The notes under the pieces were generated by a model. It was given only the letters and a program-made list of their open reading frames with translations, searched no databases and was not told the DNA's origin. Of a stretch of 64,000 nucleotides of DNA, positions 16,508-25,356 are shown one piece after another. Origin of the DNA: Paenibacillus soyae (GTDB lineage Bacteria > Bacillota > Bacilli > Paenibacillales > Paenibacillaceae). Each line of letters opens with the position of its first letter. Positions within the stretch are counted from its first letter, which is position 1. A program made the translations under genes and the position numbers. The DNA is taken from positions 1 to 64,000 of the forward strand of contig NZ_JANIPJ010000015.1 of the NCBI RefSeq assembly GCF_024623455.1, written 5' to 3'.

Positions 16508-18037
16508 GTGAAGATATGGATGTTGACTACCTCAGAGAAGTGTACCGCAATTGAATCGGAGAATCATGATGATTATGTGGATCATATAAAAACTTATTTT
16601 AATGATGAGATAAAAGAGTGGAAGCCTATTCGATTTTTGACTAGAAGAAAAGGAAATAAAAGTGATTGTGCTGAGTTTATGATAGGTTATCCCGTATTTA
16701 TGAGGAAGGCGAAGGACGTATTGTCTCCGCTACTAGGCAGTGGAGTGGAATTTCTCCCTATTATCCATGATGTGCACGAAATGTATTTTGTTAAAGTGAA
16801 AAATCTCCAAGATTTCATTGATATGAGTAATCCGGTTGAAAGAAGGATTAATTATGGTTATTTCTCAGAATATGTCCATATTAAACGTGAAATGGTGAAT
16901 CATTCAATTCCGATCTTCCGGATGCCTCCGCATCTGATGACAAGAATATATGTAACGGACGAATTCAAAAAAGTAGTCGAAGACAATAAGCTGAAGGGCT
17001 TTCACTTCGTTGAACTATGGGACACAGAGTACACGGAATACGACAGAAGAGAGCGGCTAAAGAAGTTCGATAGTTTCTATGAGGGAATCTCTTCGAGAAA
17101 GAAAGTAAATTATAGCGAAGCTGTAAAGCTCATCGAAGATGGAAAGCAAGTGCGCTCTGGAAAACACATTATGAAGGTTAAAGATGATTTATTTCTTATT
17201 GGTCAAATTCTAGAAGACGAATCCATTCAATGGGTGCATCCTACTTTTATCGCTCCTATTTTTTTTGAATTACAATGGCTTGTATACGACTATATAGAAG
17301 AGAATCGGATAAAAGAGGAGTTTATGGCTGAACTGTCTTATGAGATCAATGGTCCAAAGGGAAGTGCGGTAAGCTTTGAAGACTCGAGCCTCGAAACAAT
17401 CATTCGCAGGGAACTGAATATATATAAGGATGTTCTAACTGAAGTCAATTTACTTAAATTAAGAAGTATTTCCCCAAACTATAAAGATTCACCTATTAGT
17501 AGCTTAAAAGGATTGATGTTTGCAAAGAATTTACGTGGTATTTCAATTGAAAATAATCCGGAGTTCAATATGAATGAACTAAGTCAATTACCATCTGGAA
17601 TAGTTTCTTTATCTATTCGAAGCTGCGCAATTAATAACATATCTATTTTTAATGAGCTGGATCTTCCTATGTTATCTTGTATCTACTTAAACGAGAATCA
17701 GATAGAAGATTTATCGTGTCTTTGCCGATTTCAAATGTTATCTCATATTGATGTTATATCCAATCAAATTAAAGACATTAGACCGTTGAATGAAATGCTT
17801 AAATTAGATTGTATTAATTTGAGGGAGAATCCTGTAGAGAATATTCAAGAACTGCAGTTACCAAAAATTCGTTATCTATATTTAGATGGTATTCACGCAA
17901 ATGATTGGAGTTTTCTACTGACAAACTTTCCTAAGTTAGAATACGTTTCGGTATCCCTAGAAGGGATGTCAGATGAGGAGATAAGGAGTATTAAGAACGT
18001 AAAGAAGCAAAAAAAATTCAAGGTTGTTTGGTCATAA
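16508..18037 (+). CDS. Imm11-like domain fused to leucine-rich repeats
   Basis: About 509 residues. The GTG at 16508 sits 9 bases after TAGGAG; the ATG at 16502 is only 3 bases from it, so GTG is preferred. The first ~190 residues resemble the Imm11/DUF1629 immunity family: a MYFVKVKNLQDFID segment, then IPIFRMPPHLMTRIYVTDEF and KGFHFVELWD near the domain end. A middle region (about 200-290) is unassigned. Residues about 310-490 contain leucine-rich repeats with an asparagine ladder (LSCIYLNENQIEDLSCL, LSHIDVISNQIKDIRPL, LDCINLRENPVENIQEL). There is no signal peptide, so it is cytosolic. The coding DNA is clearly AT-rich compared with the flanks, suggesting acquisition by transfer. No polymorphic toxin gene is nearby. 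Confidence 0.8.
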   Translation: MKIWMLTTSEKCTAIESENHDDYVDHIKTYFNDEIKEWKPIRFLTRRKGNKSDCAEFMIGYPVFMRKAKDVLSPLLGSGVEFLPIIHDVHEMYFVKVKNLQDFIDMSNPVERRINYGYFSEYVHIKREMVNHSIPIFRMPPHLMTRIYVTDEFKKVVEDNKLKGFHFVELWDTEYTEYDRRERLKKFDSFYEGISSRKKVNYSEAVKLIEDGKQVRSGKHIMKVKDDLFLIGQILEDESIQWVHPTFIAPIFFELQWLVYDYIEENRIKEEFMAELSYEINGPKGSAVSFEDSSLETIIRRELNIYKDVLTEVNLLKLRSISPNYKDSPISSLKGLMFAKNLRGISIENNPEFNMNELSQLPSGIVSLSIRSCAINNISIFNELDLPMLSCIYLNENQIEDLSCLCRFQMLSHIDVISNQIKDIRPLNEMLKLDCINLRENPVENIQELQLPKIRYLYLDGIHANDWSFLLTNFPKLEYVSVSLEGMSDEEIRSIKNVKKQKKFKVVWS

Positions 18038-18120
18038 CTCCTTATCAATAGCTACCGCATTTTGTGGTGTTTCGAAAGACCATTTTGAAGGATTTAGTAA
18101 CCAAACAAAGAGGTGCCTTT

Positions 18121-18738
18121 ATGTCTGAATATTCCCAAATACAAACTTATATTAAGAGTACCCCGCAAAATTTTAAGAATGTTATTGAGCGATTTGCAAC
18201 AGTTTTGGATACTGTGGGGCTTGATTTCAAATATTTCACAACTGATCAAGAATGGGAGCTTTTACACACTCTGTGGGTTGGTGGTGACGCAGAAGAACAG
18301 TTATATAATAATAATGGATACGAACTACATATTCGCCCATACGTGACGGGGTGGAGCCCAGAGGAAAGAAAAGAGTTTCAAGACACTTGGCTGGAAATTA
18401 GTCTACTATTCTTGACAGTAGAACTTGAAAATCGAATTGGACAGCTAAAAGATGAACACAAACCACTTGTATGGGCAATGATGGAGATATTCTCAAAGGA
18501 GTTTACGGAAAGCGGAGTATATCTCACAAACGAGGCTACGGATGGAATGCCTTTTGAAAATTTAATATCAAGAGAAAAAGAAAACATCTGGGAATTTGAT
18601 GCAGCCATTCTACCTGAATTTTTGTCTCATACATATAAGGATTGTCCTGGTGAAATGTTCATTAACTCTAATGTAAACTCGATTTTTGTTGCCAGGAAGT
18701 CTAAATGGAGGACTGAACCTTGGCTGATGTTCGATTGA
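18121..18738 (+). CDS. Hypothetical protein (205 aa), AT-rich
   Basis: Start chosen at the ATG at 18121, which follows AGAGGTG; a longer frame begins at 18064 without a ribosome site. The protein is soluble, acidic and mostly helical, with many Trp/Tyr residues (EWELLHTLWVGGD, YVTGWSPEERKEFQDTWLE). I recognise no family. It lies 83 bases after the Imm11-like/LRR gene, on the same strand, with the same AT-rich composition, and probably arrived with it. An immunity-type role is conceivable only from this position. Confidence 0.65.
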   Translation: MSEYSQIQTYIKSTPQNFKNVIERFATVLDTVGLDFKYFTTDQEWELLHTLWVGGDAEEQLYNNNGYELHIRPYVTGWSPEERKEFQDTWLEISLLFLTVELENRIGQLKDEHKPLVWAMMEIFSKEFTESGVYLTNEATDGMPFENLISREKENIWEFDAAILPEFLSHTYKDCPGEMFINSNVNSIFVARKSKWRTEPWLMFD

Positions 18739-18772
18739 ACTATCAAAGAACTATAGCTCAAAAAATGACACG

Positions 18773-18800
18773 ACGGCAGCCATGCTCGGCTGCCGTTTTC
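18773..18800. terminator. Terminator between convergent genes
   Basis: ACGGCAGCC pairs with GGCTGCCGT and is followed by TTTTC on the plus strand. It serves the 205-residue gene and may also stop the convergent ridA transcript. Confidence 0.7.
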
Positions 18801-18814
18801 TTAACAAAGCAGTA

Positions 18815-19198
18815 TTAGTTCGTGTGTGCGACGGCGCTGATTTCGATCAGTTGCTCGGGAGACGCGAGGTAGTTCACGCCGATGCAGCTGCCAGCCGGCC
18901 TATGTTGTCCTATGTATTCCTTGAACAGACGAATGCATGGCTCGAAATGCTCTTGCGCGTTAGTCAGATAGACCTCTACGTAAGCAAGGTTCGATTTCGT
19001 GACACCAAATCCCGCCAGCACGCGATCGAGATTTTCCAGCGTCTGCCGTGTCTGTGCCTCGATATCCCCCACACCAACAAACGCACCTTCTGTATCGTGG
19101 GAAAACTGCCCCGAAATGTAAATGGTGCCATTGACGCTATAGCCCTGGGTGATGCCGTGATCCCAGAGATCGTGATTGTAAGTTTTAACATTCATCAT
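18815..19198 (-). CDS. RidA family protein
   Basis: 127 residues, starting at the first of two adjacent ATGs, 9 bases after AAAGGAGC. It has the YjgF/YER057c/UK114 pattern: GTIYISGQFSHDTEG, EAQTRQTLENLDRVLAGFG, YVEVYLTN and RPAGSCIGVNYLASPEQLIEI. RidA proteins deaminate reactive enamine/imine intermediates, but the Arg-containing active site is replaced by a more divergent segment here, so it may belong to another Rid subgroup. It is divergent from an HxlR regulator that probably controls it. Confidence 0.88.
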   Translation of the reverse strand: MMNVKTYNHDLWDHGITQGYSVNGTIYISGQFSHDTEGAFVGVGDIEAQTRQTLENLDRVLAGFGVTKSNLAYVEVYLTNAQEHFEPCIRLFKEYIGQHRPAGSCIGVNYLASPEQLIEISAVAHTN

Positions 19199-19212
19199 TT
19201 TTTTTCGCTCCT

Positions 19213-19226
19213 TTACTTCAAAGTAA
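19213..19226. promoter_or_regulatory. Candidate HxlR operator
   Basis: TTACTT-CA-AAGTAA is a perfect 6-bp inverted repeat lying in the gap between ridA and the hxlR-type gene, overlapping the ridA ribosome site. HxlR/YodB regulators bind TTACT/AGTAA-type dyads next to their own genes. Binding is inferred. Confidence 0.45.
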
Positions 19227-19238
19227 GGCTAGTATAAG

Positions 19239-19643
19239 ATGAGCGAATATAAAAATATAGTACGCACTTTATTGATAGGTACTATCGGAAAGGATAGTGG
19301 GACTTTGGGTATGGCTGAGTATAAAGGCAAAGTTAAAACGATTCAGGATACGCCTTTTGGCTACACGTTGTCCGTTATCGGCGGCAAATGGAAAATGGTT
19401 ATTATGTACCTTCTAGCAGAAAACCAACCGGTTCGCTTTAATGATCTGAAAAGACAGATCGGATCTATCACGTATAAAATGCTGAGTGCACAGCTTAAAG
19501 AATTAGAAGCGGATGGTCTGGTGAGAAGGAAAGAGTATCCTCAGGTCCCCCCTAAAGTCGAGTATAGCCTTACAGACAAAGCGGAAACGCTCCTACCTGT
19601 CTTGGAACAGTTATGTGAGTGGGGAGTTAAAAATCAACCCTAG
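19239..19643 (+). CDS. HxlR-family transcriptional regulator
   Basis: 134 residues if started at 19239; the family-like part begins near residue 25 (ATG at 19311), so the true start may be later, and neither start has a strong ribosome site. The winged helix is typical of HxlR: LSVIGGKWKMVIMYLL, RFNDLKRQIGSITYKMLSAQLKELEADGLV, PPKVEYSLTDKAETLLPVL. The N-terminal redox Cys used by YodB/HypR is absent; one Cys lies near the C-terminus. It is divergent from ridA, the usual arrangement for a regulator and its target. Confidence 0.88.
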   Translation: MSEYKNIVRTLLIGTIGKDSGTLGMAEYKGKVKTIQDTPFGYTLSVIGGKWKMVIMYLLAENQPVRFNDLKRQIGSITYKMLSAQLKELEADGLVRRKEYPQVPPKVEYSLTDKAETLLPVLEQLCEWGVKNQP

Positions 19644-19661
19644 AAGAAATCCGTGATTGGG

Positions 19662-20435
19662 CTAGTCTTTATTTTCAGAGAAACTAGGATCAGGACCGTA
19701 TTTGGCTGCTCGGCCCTTCGGTTCCTCCCAGCCCTCTTGTCGGCCGAGTGCCGTCTCATCAAGGAAGTAGTAAGCCCCGCCAGACTGCTCGAGCCCACGG
19801 GCATAGACGGAATACGTGTGAAACACATCGTTCCCGTCCCGTAGGAAACAGCTTCTTCCAGGTTGTTCGAGGGACTCGCCCTCCTTGATGTGCAAAGGCT
19901 TGCCTAATTGCTCGAACTCCGCCTTGGTCCGGTAGTTATATACGATCGGGGCAACCGACTCATCCAGCGTGACATGGAAATCATAGTTAAAGTCGCTGCC
20001 GTACGAAGAGTACCACGGGAAGGTCCATCCCTTCCGGGTCTTGAAGGCGTCGAGCTTGGTCAGAGGGGCGCGAGAAACCAGGACGAACGAAGTATCGCGG
20101 GCGTTCAGATGCTTCAGGAAGCCATCGGAAATTTCATCGGCTCCGGCCGTGCAGCCCGGGCAGCCCTTCTCCCAGCTCGGATCGAACATGAAGTGGACGA
20201 CTATGAGCTGAGAACGGCCGTCGAACATGTCAAGCAAACTAATCTTGCCCTCCGGACCCTCGAAGACGTATTCTTTCTCGATCTTGACCATGGGTAACCG
20301 GCGTCGCTCAGCGTTCAAGGCATCCCTTGCCCGCATCGCTTCTTTTTCCTTTTTAAGCAGCTCCGTGCGCGCAGCAAGCCATTCGTCGCGAGTCACAACT
20401 TGGGGATAATGGCTAATGTCTTGATTCGTTGTCAT
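19662..20435 (-). CDS. DUF899 thioredoxin-like family protein
   Basis: 257 residues from the ATG at 20435 with AAGGGGC upstream. The pattern matches DUF899: EWLAARTELLKKEKE, an RRRLPMVKIEKEYVF segment, LLDMFDGRSQLIVVHFMF, and CPGCTAGADEI at the thioredoxin-like active site (C-x-x-C). The family is widespread in bacteria, soluble, and of unsettled function, often guessed to be a dithiol oxidoreductase. It is convergent with the HxlR gene (stops 18 bases apart) and monocistronic. Confidence 0.88.
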   Translation of the reverse strand: MTTNQDISHYPQVVTRDEWLAARTELLKKEKEAMRARDALNAERRRLPMVKIEKEYVFEGPEGKISLLDMFDGRSQLIVVHFMFDPSWEKGCPGCTAGADEISDGFLKHLNARDTSFVLVSRAPLTKLDAFKTRKGWTFPWYSSYGSDFNYDFHVTLDESVAPIVYNYRTKAEFEQLGKPLHIKEGESLEQPGRSCFLRDGNDVFHTYSVYARGLEQSGGAYYFLDETALGRQEGWEEPKGRAAKYGPDPSFSENKD

Positions 20436-20524
20436 TATAATCAGCCCCTTCCTTTGGTAACTCGAATGTATCACATTCGACTGCCATGGATTTCTTTTGG
20501 ATTGCTAATGAGTTTAATTAGTAA

Positions 20525-20556
20525 GAAAAAAGGTTGCCGTTAAATGCCGGCAACCT
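20525..20556 (-). terminator. Terminator of the chemoreceptor gene
   Basis: On the minus strand AGGTTGCCGG...CGGCAACCT is followed by a run of six T residues. Confidence 0.85.
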
Positions 20557-20596
20557 ACTTATGTCCCAATTGTTGTCAATGATCATACATATTTAC

Positions 20597-22180
20597 TTAT
20601 ACTTTAAATACGCTGACGCTTTGATTCAGTTCTTCCGCAAGCTTTGCAAGGGACTGGGATGTTGCGGCAGTCTCCTCTGTCGCGGCAGCCGTTTCTTGAC
20701 TAATCGCAGCGATCGATTCAATCGATTCCGCCACTTGAGTAGTTTGGGCTGCTTGTTCTTCGCAGGCTGCGGCAATCATCGTGATTTGTTCGGAAGTTTC
20801 GTTTACTTTTTTCATAATGAGTTCAAAAGACGATTGGGTTTGTCTCGAATGGTGCACGCCTTCCGAAACTGCCGATACGCAGTTTTTCGTATTCTCCTGC
20901 ATCTCGCGTATGATGCTCGCAATTTGTTTCGTGGCGTCAATGCTTCGTTCGGCAAGCTTGCGCACTTCATCAGCCACGACGGCAAAGCCGCGGCCCTGTT
21001 CACCCGCTCGAGCCGCTTCGATTGCCGCATTAAGCGCAAGCAAATTCGTTTGAGACGAGATTTCGTCAATCACCCTAATAATTTCCCCAATTCGCTCCGA
21101 ATCATTCTCCAGCAGTTTCATTTTAACGTTCACGTCATCCATCCCTACAATGGATGATCTGATAATAGCGTCGCCTTCCTCCGCGATCGATACTGTATGG
21201 GCGGATAGCGTTGCCGCATCCTCAGCCCGCATCGCGACATCATTTATTGCAATGGACAGCTCCTTGAACAATTCCGTAATGGTCTGGGTATCTTCGGATT
21301 GTTTCATGTTGCCGACAGCCACTTCTTCCGCGCTTGCTGAAATTTGTTCGCTAGATGCCGCTACATTGCCCGAGGAATCCGAAATGGTGTTGATCATGGC
21401 TCGTAGATTCGTCACAGTCGTGTTGACGGACTCGCAAAGCTGGCCAATCTCATCCTTAGATTTGTAATCTGCAACCGCAGTCAGGTCGTTATCTCTGATC
21501 CGAGACATTACGTCTTTAACCTTTTGAATGGGTTTAGTAATGGAGCGTGCAATAAACCAGCCAATCAATCCGCATAGCAGAACAGCGAGAATTACGATTG
21601 TGATCGTGAGTTGGTTTGATTCTTGCGCGCTGCTAATGCTTTCCTCATAGAACGTCTTGGCATCATTTTGCTGATCTTTGACGATGGTGTCGATTGCATT
21701 AATCATATCTTTGCGAATGGGCTTTAATTGGTTAGTGAAAACCTTATAAGCTTCTTCTTTGTTGCCGGCGGCGAGGTAGTCGTCGAATTGTTTTTTTGCG
21801 TCATTGTTCTTAAGAATCAACGATTTGAAAAGCAAGTATTGTTCCTGGACATTGGCTGTCATAGGGATGGCTTCAAATGTTTTTTGTATCGCAATGTTAT
21901 CCTGTACGCGATCATTGATCTGTTTCAACTGAAAATCGTTATTCGAGACGCTTGGATTTATAAGTCTATCCAAATTATGTGAATCGATTTGCGAATTGTT
22001 GAACAAGATACGTTGAACCAGCCCCGAAGCTATCATCTTTTCTTCATACATTTTTTTAGACTTTTCCGTAACGCTCTCTAGAGACAGATAGTTTGAAATC
22101 CCGATAACGATCAGAAAAATAATCGAGAGAGTGATTAGGCTGATAATCTTCGTGGATACTTTCCAATTCCTCAGAAACAT
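20597..22180 (-). CDS. Methyl-accepting chemotaxis protein
   Basis: 527 residues from the ATG at 22180, preceded by TAGGAGGG. TM1 is at about 11-30, a four-helix-bundle sensor domain at about 31-180, TM2 at about 185-208, and HAMP follows (ITKPIQKVKDVMSRI). The signalling tip is conserved: ISSQTNLLALNAAIEAARAGEQ then GRGFAVVADEVRKLAE. Gln/Glu-rich methylation helices flank it. It would couple an extracytoplasmic signal to CheA/CheW. It is monocistronic, and no chemotaxis genes are near, so it is an orphan receptor; its ligand is not evident. Confidence 0.93.
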   Translation of the reverse strand: MFLRNWKVSTKIISLITLSIIFLIVIGISNYLSLESVTEKSKKMYEEKMIASGLVQRILFNNSQIDSHNLDRLINPSVSNNDFQLKQINDRVQDNIAIQKTFEAIPMTANVQEQYLLFKSLILKNNDAKKQFDDYLAAGNKEEAYKVFTNQLKPIRKDMINAIDTIVKDQQNDAKTFYEESISSAQESNQLTITIVILAVLLCGLIGWFIARSITKPIQKVKDVMSRIRDNDLTAVADYKSKDEIGQLCESVNTTVTNLRAMINTISDSSGNVAASSEQISASAEEVAVGNMKQSEDTQTITELFKELSIAINDVAMRAEDAATLSAHTVSIAEEGDAIIRSSIVGMDDVNVKMKLLENDSERIGEIIRVIDEISSQTNLLALNAAIEAARAGEQGRGFAVVADEVRKLAERSIDATKQIASIIREMQENTKNCVSAVSEGVHHSRQTQSSFELIMKKVNETSEQITMIAAACEEQAAQTTQVAESIESIAAISQETAAATEETAATSQSLAKLAEELNQSVSVFKV

Positions 22181-22368
22181 GGTGTCCCTCCTAAGATGAA
22201 TGAGTAATAAGTATATCGACAACGCGTATGATTATGTGCACATGAAAAAAGTGGAAACATGCTAGAAATCGGTAGTTCCCTCTTGTCTTTATGCTCAAGA
22301 TAATGGTAATATTTATAAGAACATATGTTTGTTTTTGTATGGAATGGTTAAGGGGAGCCGATGTGTAC

Positions 22369-23573
22369 ATGATCCAATTGACGAAGCGTCAGGCACGGCA
22401 ATTTCTGCTATTGAAGCACGGGTTGTTGGGCGAATATCAGTTTACCGGAAAGCAGGGAGTATTGGATTTTGTGCGGCAGGCCGGCTGTATTCAATACGAT
22501 CCCATCGATGTGTGCGGGAAAAACGCCGAATTGGTGCTGCAGTCGCGAATCAAAGGATTTACCAAGGGCATGCTCGCCGAGCTGCTGTACCAAGATAGAT
22601 CTCTAGTGGATTATCCTGACAAAAATTTGGCCATTATCCCTGTCGAAGACTGGCCGTATTTTGAGCGGTACAGGCAGGCCGCAAGACAACATGCCAAGCG
22701 CTATCCCGAAATGGAAGCGTTGATCGAGCAAGTACGGTCTCACATTGAAAATCACGGCGCGGTAAGTTCGGATGATTTGAAATTGGAAGGAAATTTCGTT
22801 TGGCAATCGGCCATCCACTGGAGCGGCGGAAACAATGCGTCCCGTTCGGTGCTGGAGCAGATGTACTCGACAGGTGAATTGATCATCCATCACAAACGAG
22901 GAACGCGTAATATTACGATTTCGCCAAGAAGTACATACAGCCTAATCTGCTGAATGCGCCGGAGCCGCTGGAGAGCGAGCTTGAGCATCACAAGTGGCGG
23001 GTACTGCGTCGAATCGGCGCAGTTGGCCTGTTATGGAATCGCTCCTCCGATGCCTTGCTGAATATATGGGGATTGAAAGCGGGGCAGCGCAACGAGGTAT
23101 TCCGCCAATTGCTGCAGGAAGCTCGCATTGCTGCCGTCGCGGTGGATCAAGTGAAGGATACCCTATATTGCCGTGCGGAGGACTTGCCGCTTATTGAAGC
23201 CGTTCTGCAAAATCCAGCGCCGGAATGGCGCTGCGAGCTGGTTGCCCCGCTAGATAACTTCATATGGGATAGAAAACTGATCAACGAATTGTTTGGATTC
23301 GATTACACTTGGGAGATTTACACGCCTGCTAGCAAACGGAAATTCGGGTATTATGTGCTGCCTCTATTATACGGAGAAAGCTTCATCGGACGGGCCGAGG
23401 CAGTTGCAGAGCGAAAAACCGGAACTCTCTTTGTTAAAAACATTTGGTACGAGAACGACGTAAAACCAACAAAGCAATTGCGAACAGCCTTGAACCGTTG
23501 TTTTCAGAAATTTGCATTATTCAACGGCTGCGTGACGATTTCGATAGAGTCTAATTATAATTACAGGAGGTAG
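22369..23573 (+). pseudogene. YcaQ-like winged-helix DNA glycosylase family gene, frameshifted
   Basis: Two reading frames together give a full-length YcaQ/DUF1006-type protein of about 400 residues. The first runs to about 22910 (QARQFLLLKHGLLG, GCIQYDPIDVCGKN, DYPDKNLAIIPVEDW, ...HHKRGTRN). The second resumes in the -1 frame with YDFAKKYIQPNLLNAPEP and continues through VAPLDNFIWDRKLINELFGFDY and TLFVKNIWYEND to the stop at 23571-23573. The break fits loss of one A in CGTAA(A)TAT near 22910. YcaQ proteins are crosslink-repair glycosylases of the HTH_42 superfamily. Either the gene is inactivated or this is a sequencing error. The gene is directly followed by a DinB gene, 4 bases away. Confidence 0.85.
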
Positions 23574-23577
23574 AGAC

Positions 23578-24057
23578 ATGCTGAAACTATTCGAGTATAA
23601 CTGGCAAGTTCGCGAAGATTGGCTGGACTGGTGCGATACGGTGAGCGAGGAAGAGTTGTTGAAAAGACGCACCGGCGGGATCGGAAATATTCTATATACG
23701 CTGTATCACATCGTGACAGTCGAATATGCCTGGTTGTGCGGGGATTTGCAAGGGAAAGAGCTGGAGATCCCTTCCTTCGAGGATTGCGCCAGCGTGCAAG
23801 GATTAAGGGAATATTCAGCCAGGTGCCATCTGGAAGTAGCACCCTTCGTCTACGCTTGGAATGAAAGCTTGGAAGACCGTATCCTATTAGACACCAACCA
23901 AGACGGGGAACGGGAAAGCTTTACATTCGGCGAAGTGATGCGGCACGTGATTGCCCACGAAATTCATCATATCGGTCAATTGTCTATATGGTCGCGGGAA
24001 ATCGGAAAAGAGCCGGTTACTGCAAACTTGATTCGCAGAGGGCTATTCGGTAATTAA
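23578..24057 (+). CDS. DinB-family protein
   Basis: 159 residues; ACAGGAGGTAG lies just upstream, inside the end of the ycaQ-like gene. The four-helix DinB pattern is present with the three metal-site histidines: H in LYHIVTVEYAWL and two in RHVIAHEIHHIGQLSIW. Members include thiol transferases (BstA/YfiT-like) and many uncharacterised proteins. Its close spacing with the YcaQ-like gene suggests co-transcription. A strong terminator follows. Confidence 0.9.
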   Translation: MLKLFEYNWQVREDWLDWCDTVSEEELLKRRTGGIGNILYTLYHIVTVEYAWLCGDLQGKELEIPSFEDCASVQGLREYSARCHLEVAPFVYAWNESLEDRILLDTNQDGERESFTFGEVMRHVIAHEIHHIGQLSIWSREIGKEPVTANLIRRGLFGN

Positions 24058-24071
24058 CGCGTTAGCCTAAA

Positions 24072-24112
24072 ACAGCGACAGCCTTGAACTTCCTCGGCTG
24101 TCGCTGTTTCGA
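24072..24112. terminator. Terminator between convergent dinB and mannan operon
   Basis: A perfect 12-bp stem, ACAGCGACAGCC/GGCTGTCGCTGT, flanked by short A and T runs; it can serve both directions. Confidence 0.85.
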
Positions 24113-24121
24113 TTTATAGCC

Positions 24122-25303
24122 CTATGAACGGCCCGCCAGCTCCAGATTGCGGTCGATCAACGCAAGGCGCTGCTGGACGCAAGCGTAGGAGCGGAGCGGA
24201 TCCTCCGGCGTATTCATGACATAGTCGAGCAGGCGGTCTACCGTGCTCGTCGCGACGTGGCAGCGAGTGTCGGAGGAGGCGTAGTAGATGTACACTTCGC
24301 CATTATCGAGCGCGACGGCGCCATTGCAGAATACGACGTTGGACACGTCGCCGACGCGCTCGATGCCTTCGGGAGCGAGGAGATGGCCGGCCGGGCGATG
24401 CGTCACCTTGCTCGGTTCGTTCAGATCGGATAGGAAGGCGTACAGCACGTAACGGAGTCCCGCGGCCGTGTTGCGGACGCCATGCGCGATATGCAGCCAG
24501 CCCTTGTCGGTCTTGATCGGAGCGGGGCCTTGCCCGTTTTTCACTTCCTTGATCGTATGGTAATGCCGCTCGTCGATAATGATCTCCCGGTCGATGACCG
24601 CGTTCTCGATCGTGTCGGACAAGCCCCAGCCGATGCCGCCACCGGAGCCGGTATCGATGAAGCCGTCCTGCGGGCGGGTATAAAACGCGTATTTGCCTTC
24701 GACGAATTCCGGATGCAGCACCACGTTACGCTGCTGGTTGGAGCCGGTCTTCAGGTCCGCAAGCCGCTCCCAGGCGATCAAGTCCTTCGTGCGAACGATG
24801 CCGCATTGAGCCACCGCGCTGGAAAGGTCGCCGCGCGGCGCGTCCGGATCCTTGCGCTCGGTGCAGAACAGGCCGTAGATCCAGCCGTCTTCATGCTGAA
24901 CGAGCCGCATGTCGTAGACGTTCACGTCCGGATCGTCCGTCTCGGGCAGCACGATCGGGCGATCCCAGAAGCGGAAGCCGTCCACGCCGCTCGCGCTCTC
25001 CGCGATGGCGAAGAACGACTTGCGATCCGCGCCTTCCACGCGGGCTACGAGGTAGAACTTCCCGTTCAGATGAATCGCGCCGGGGTTGAAGACGCAATGG
25101 ACGCCGATTCGCTCCATGAAATATGGGTTGGTCTCCGGCGAGAAGTCGTATTTCCAATGCAGCGGAGCATGCTCTGCCGTCAGCACGGGATATTCATAAC
25201 GTTCGAAGATGCCGTTGCCCAGCTCTTCGGGGCGGTTGCGGCGGGCGATCAACGCTTCGTAACGTTCGGTTAGCTTTGATTTGCGTTCCTGAAATAATGT
25301 CAT
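24122..25303 (-). CDS. GH130 4-O-beta-D-mannosyl-D-glucose phosphorylase
   Basis: 393 residues with GGAGGA upstream. It has the five-bladed GH130 pattern: VFNPGAIHLNGKFYLVARVEG, VNVYDMRLVQHEDGW, EGKYAFYTRPQDGFIDTGSGGGIG and APIKTDKGWLHIAHGV. The catalytic Asp in VYDMRL falls at residue 131, the position known in the Bacteroides fragilis enzyme. GH130 subfamily 1 phosphorolyses mannosyl-1,4-glucose to alpha-mannose-1-phosphate and glucose in the cytoplasm. It is the last gene of a three-gene minus-strand operon behind the epimerase that makes its substrate. The context strongly supports this specificity over mannobiose or mannosyl-GlcNAc. Confidence 0.92.
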   Translation of the reverse strand: MTLFQERKSKLTERYEALIARRNRPEELGNGIFERYEYPVLTAEHAPLHWKYDFSPETNPYFMERIGVHCVFNPGAIHLNGKFYLVARVEGADRKSFFAIAESASGVDGFRFWDRPIVLPETDDPDVNVYDMRLVQHEDGWIYGLFCTERKDPDAPRGDLSSAVAQCGIVRTKDLIAWERLADLKTGSNQQRNVVLHPEFVEGKYAFYTRPQDGFIDTGSGGGIGWGLSDTIENAVIDREIIIDERHYHTIKEVKNGQGPAPIKTDKGWLHIAHGVRNTAAGLRYVLYAFLSDLNEPSKVTHRPAGHLLAPEGIERVGDVSNVVFCNGAVALDNGEVYIYYASSDTRCHVATSTVDRLLDYVMNTPEDPLRSYACVQQRLALIDRNLELAGRS

Positions 25304-25356
25304 AATAAAATTCCTCCAATGTATGAATATATGATGCTTGCAGCTTTGAACCGCAA

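Noticed and set aside
15900..24060. The inserted block as a prophage or integrative element
   Set aside because: No integrase, transposase, tRNA target or direct repeat boundaries could be seen; only composition and gene content suggest acquisition.
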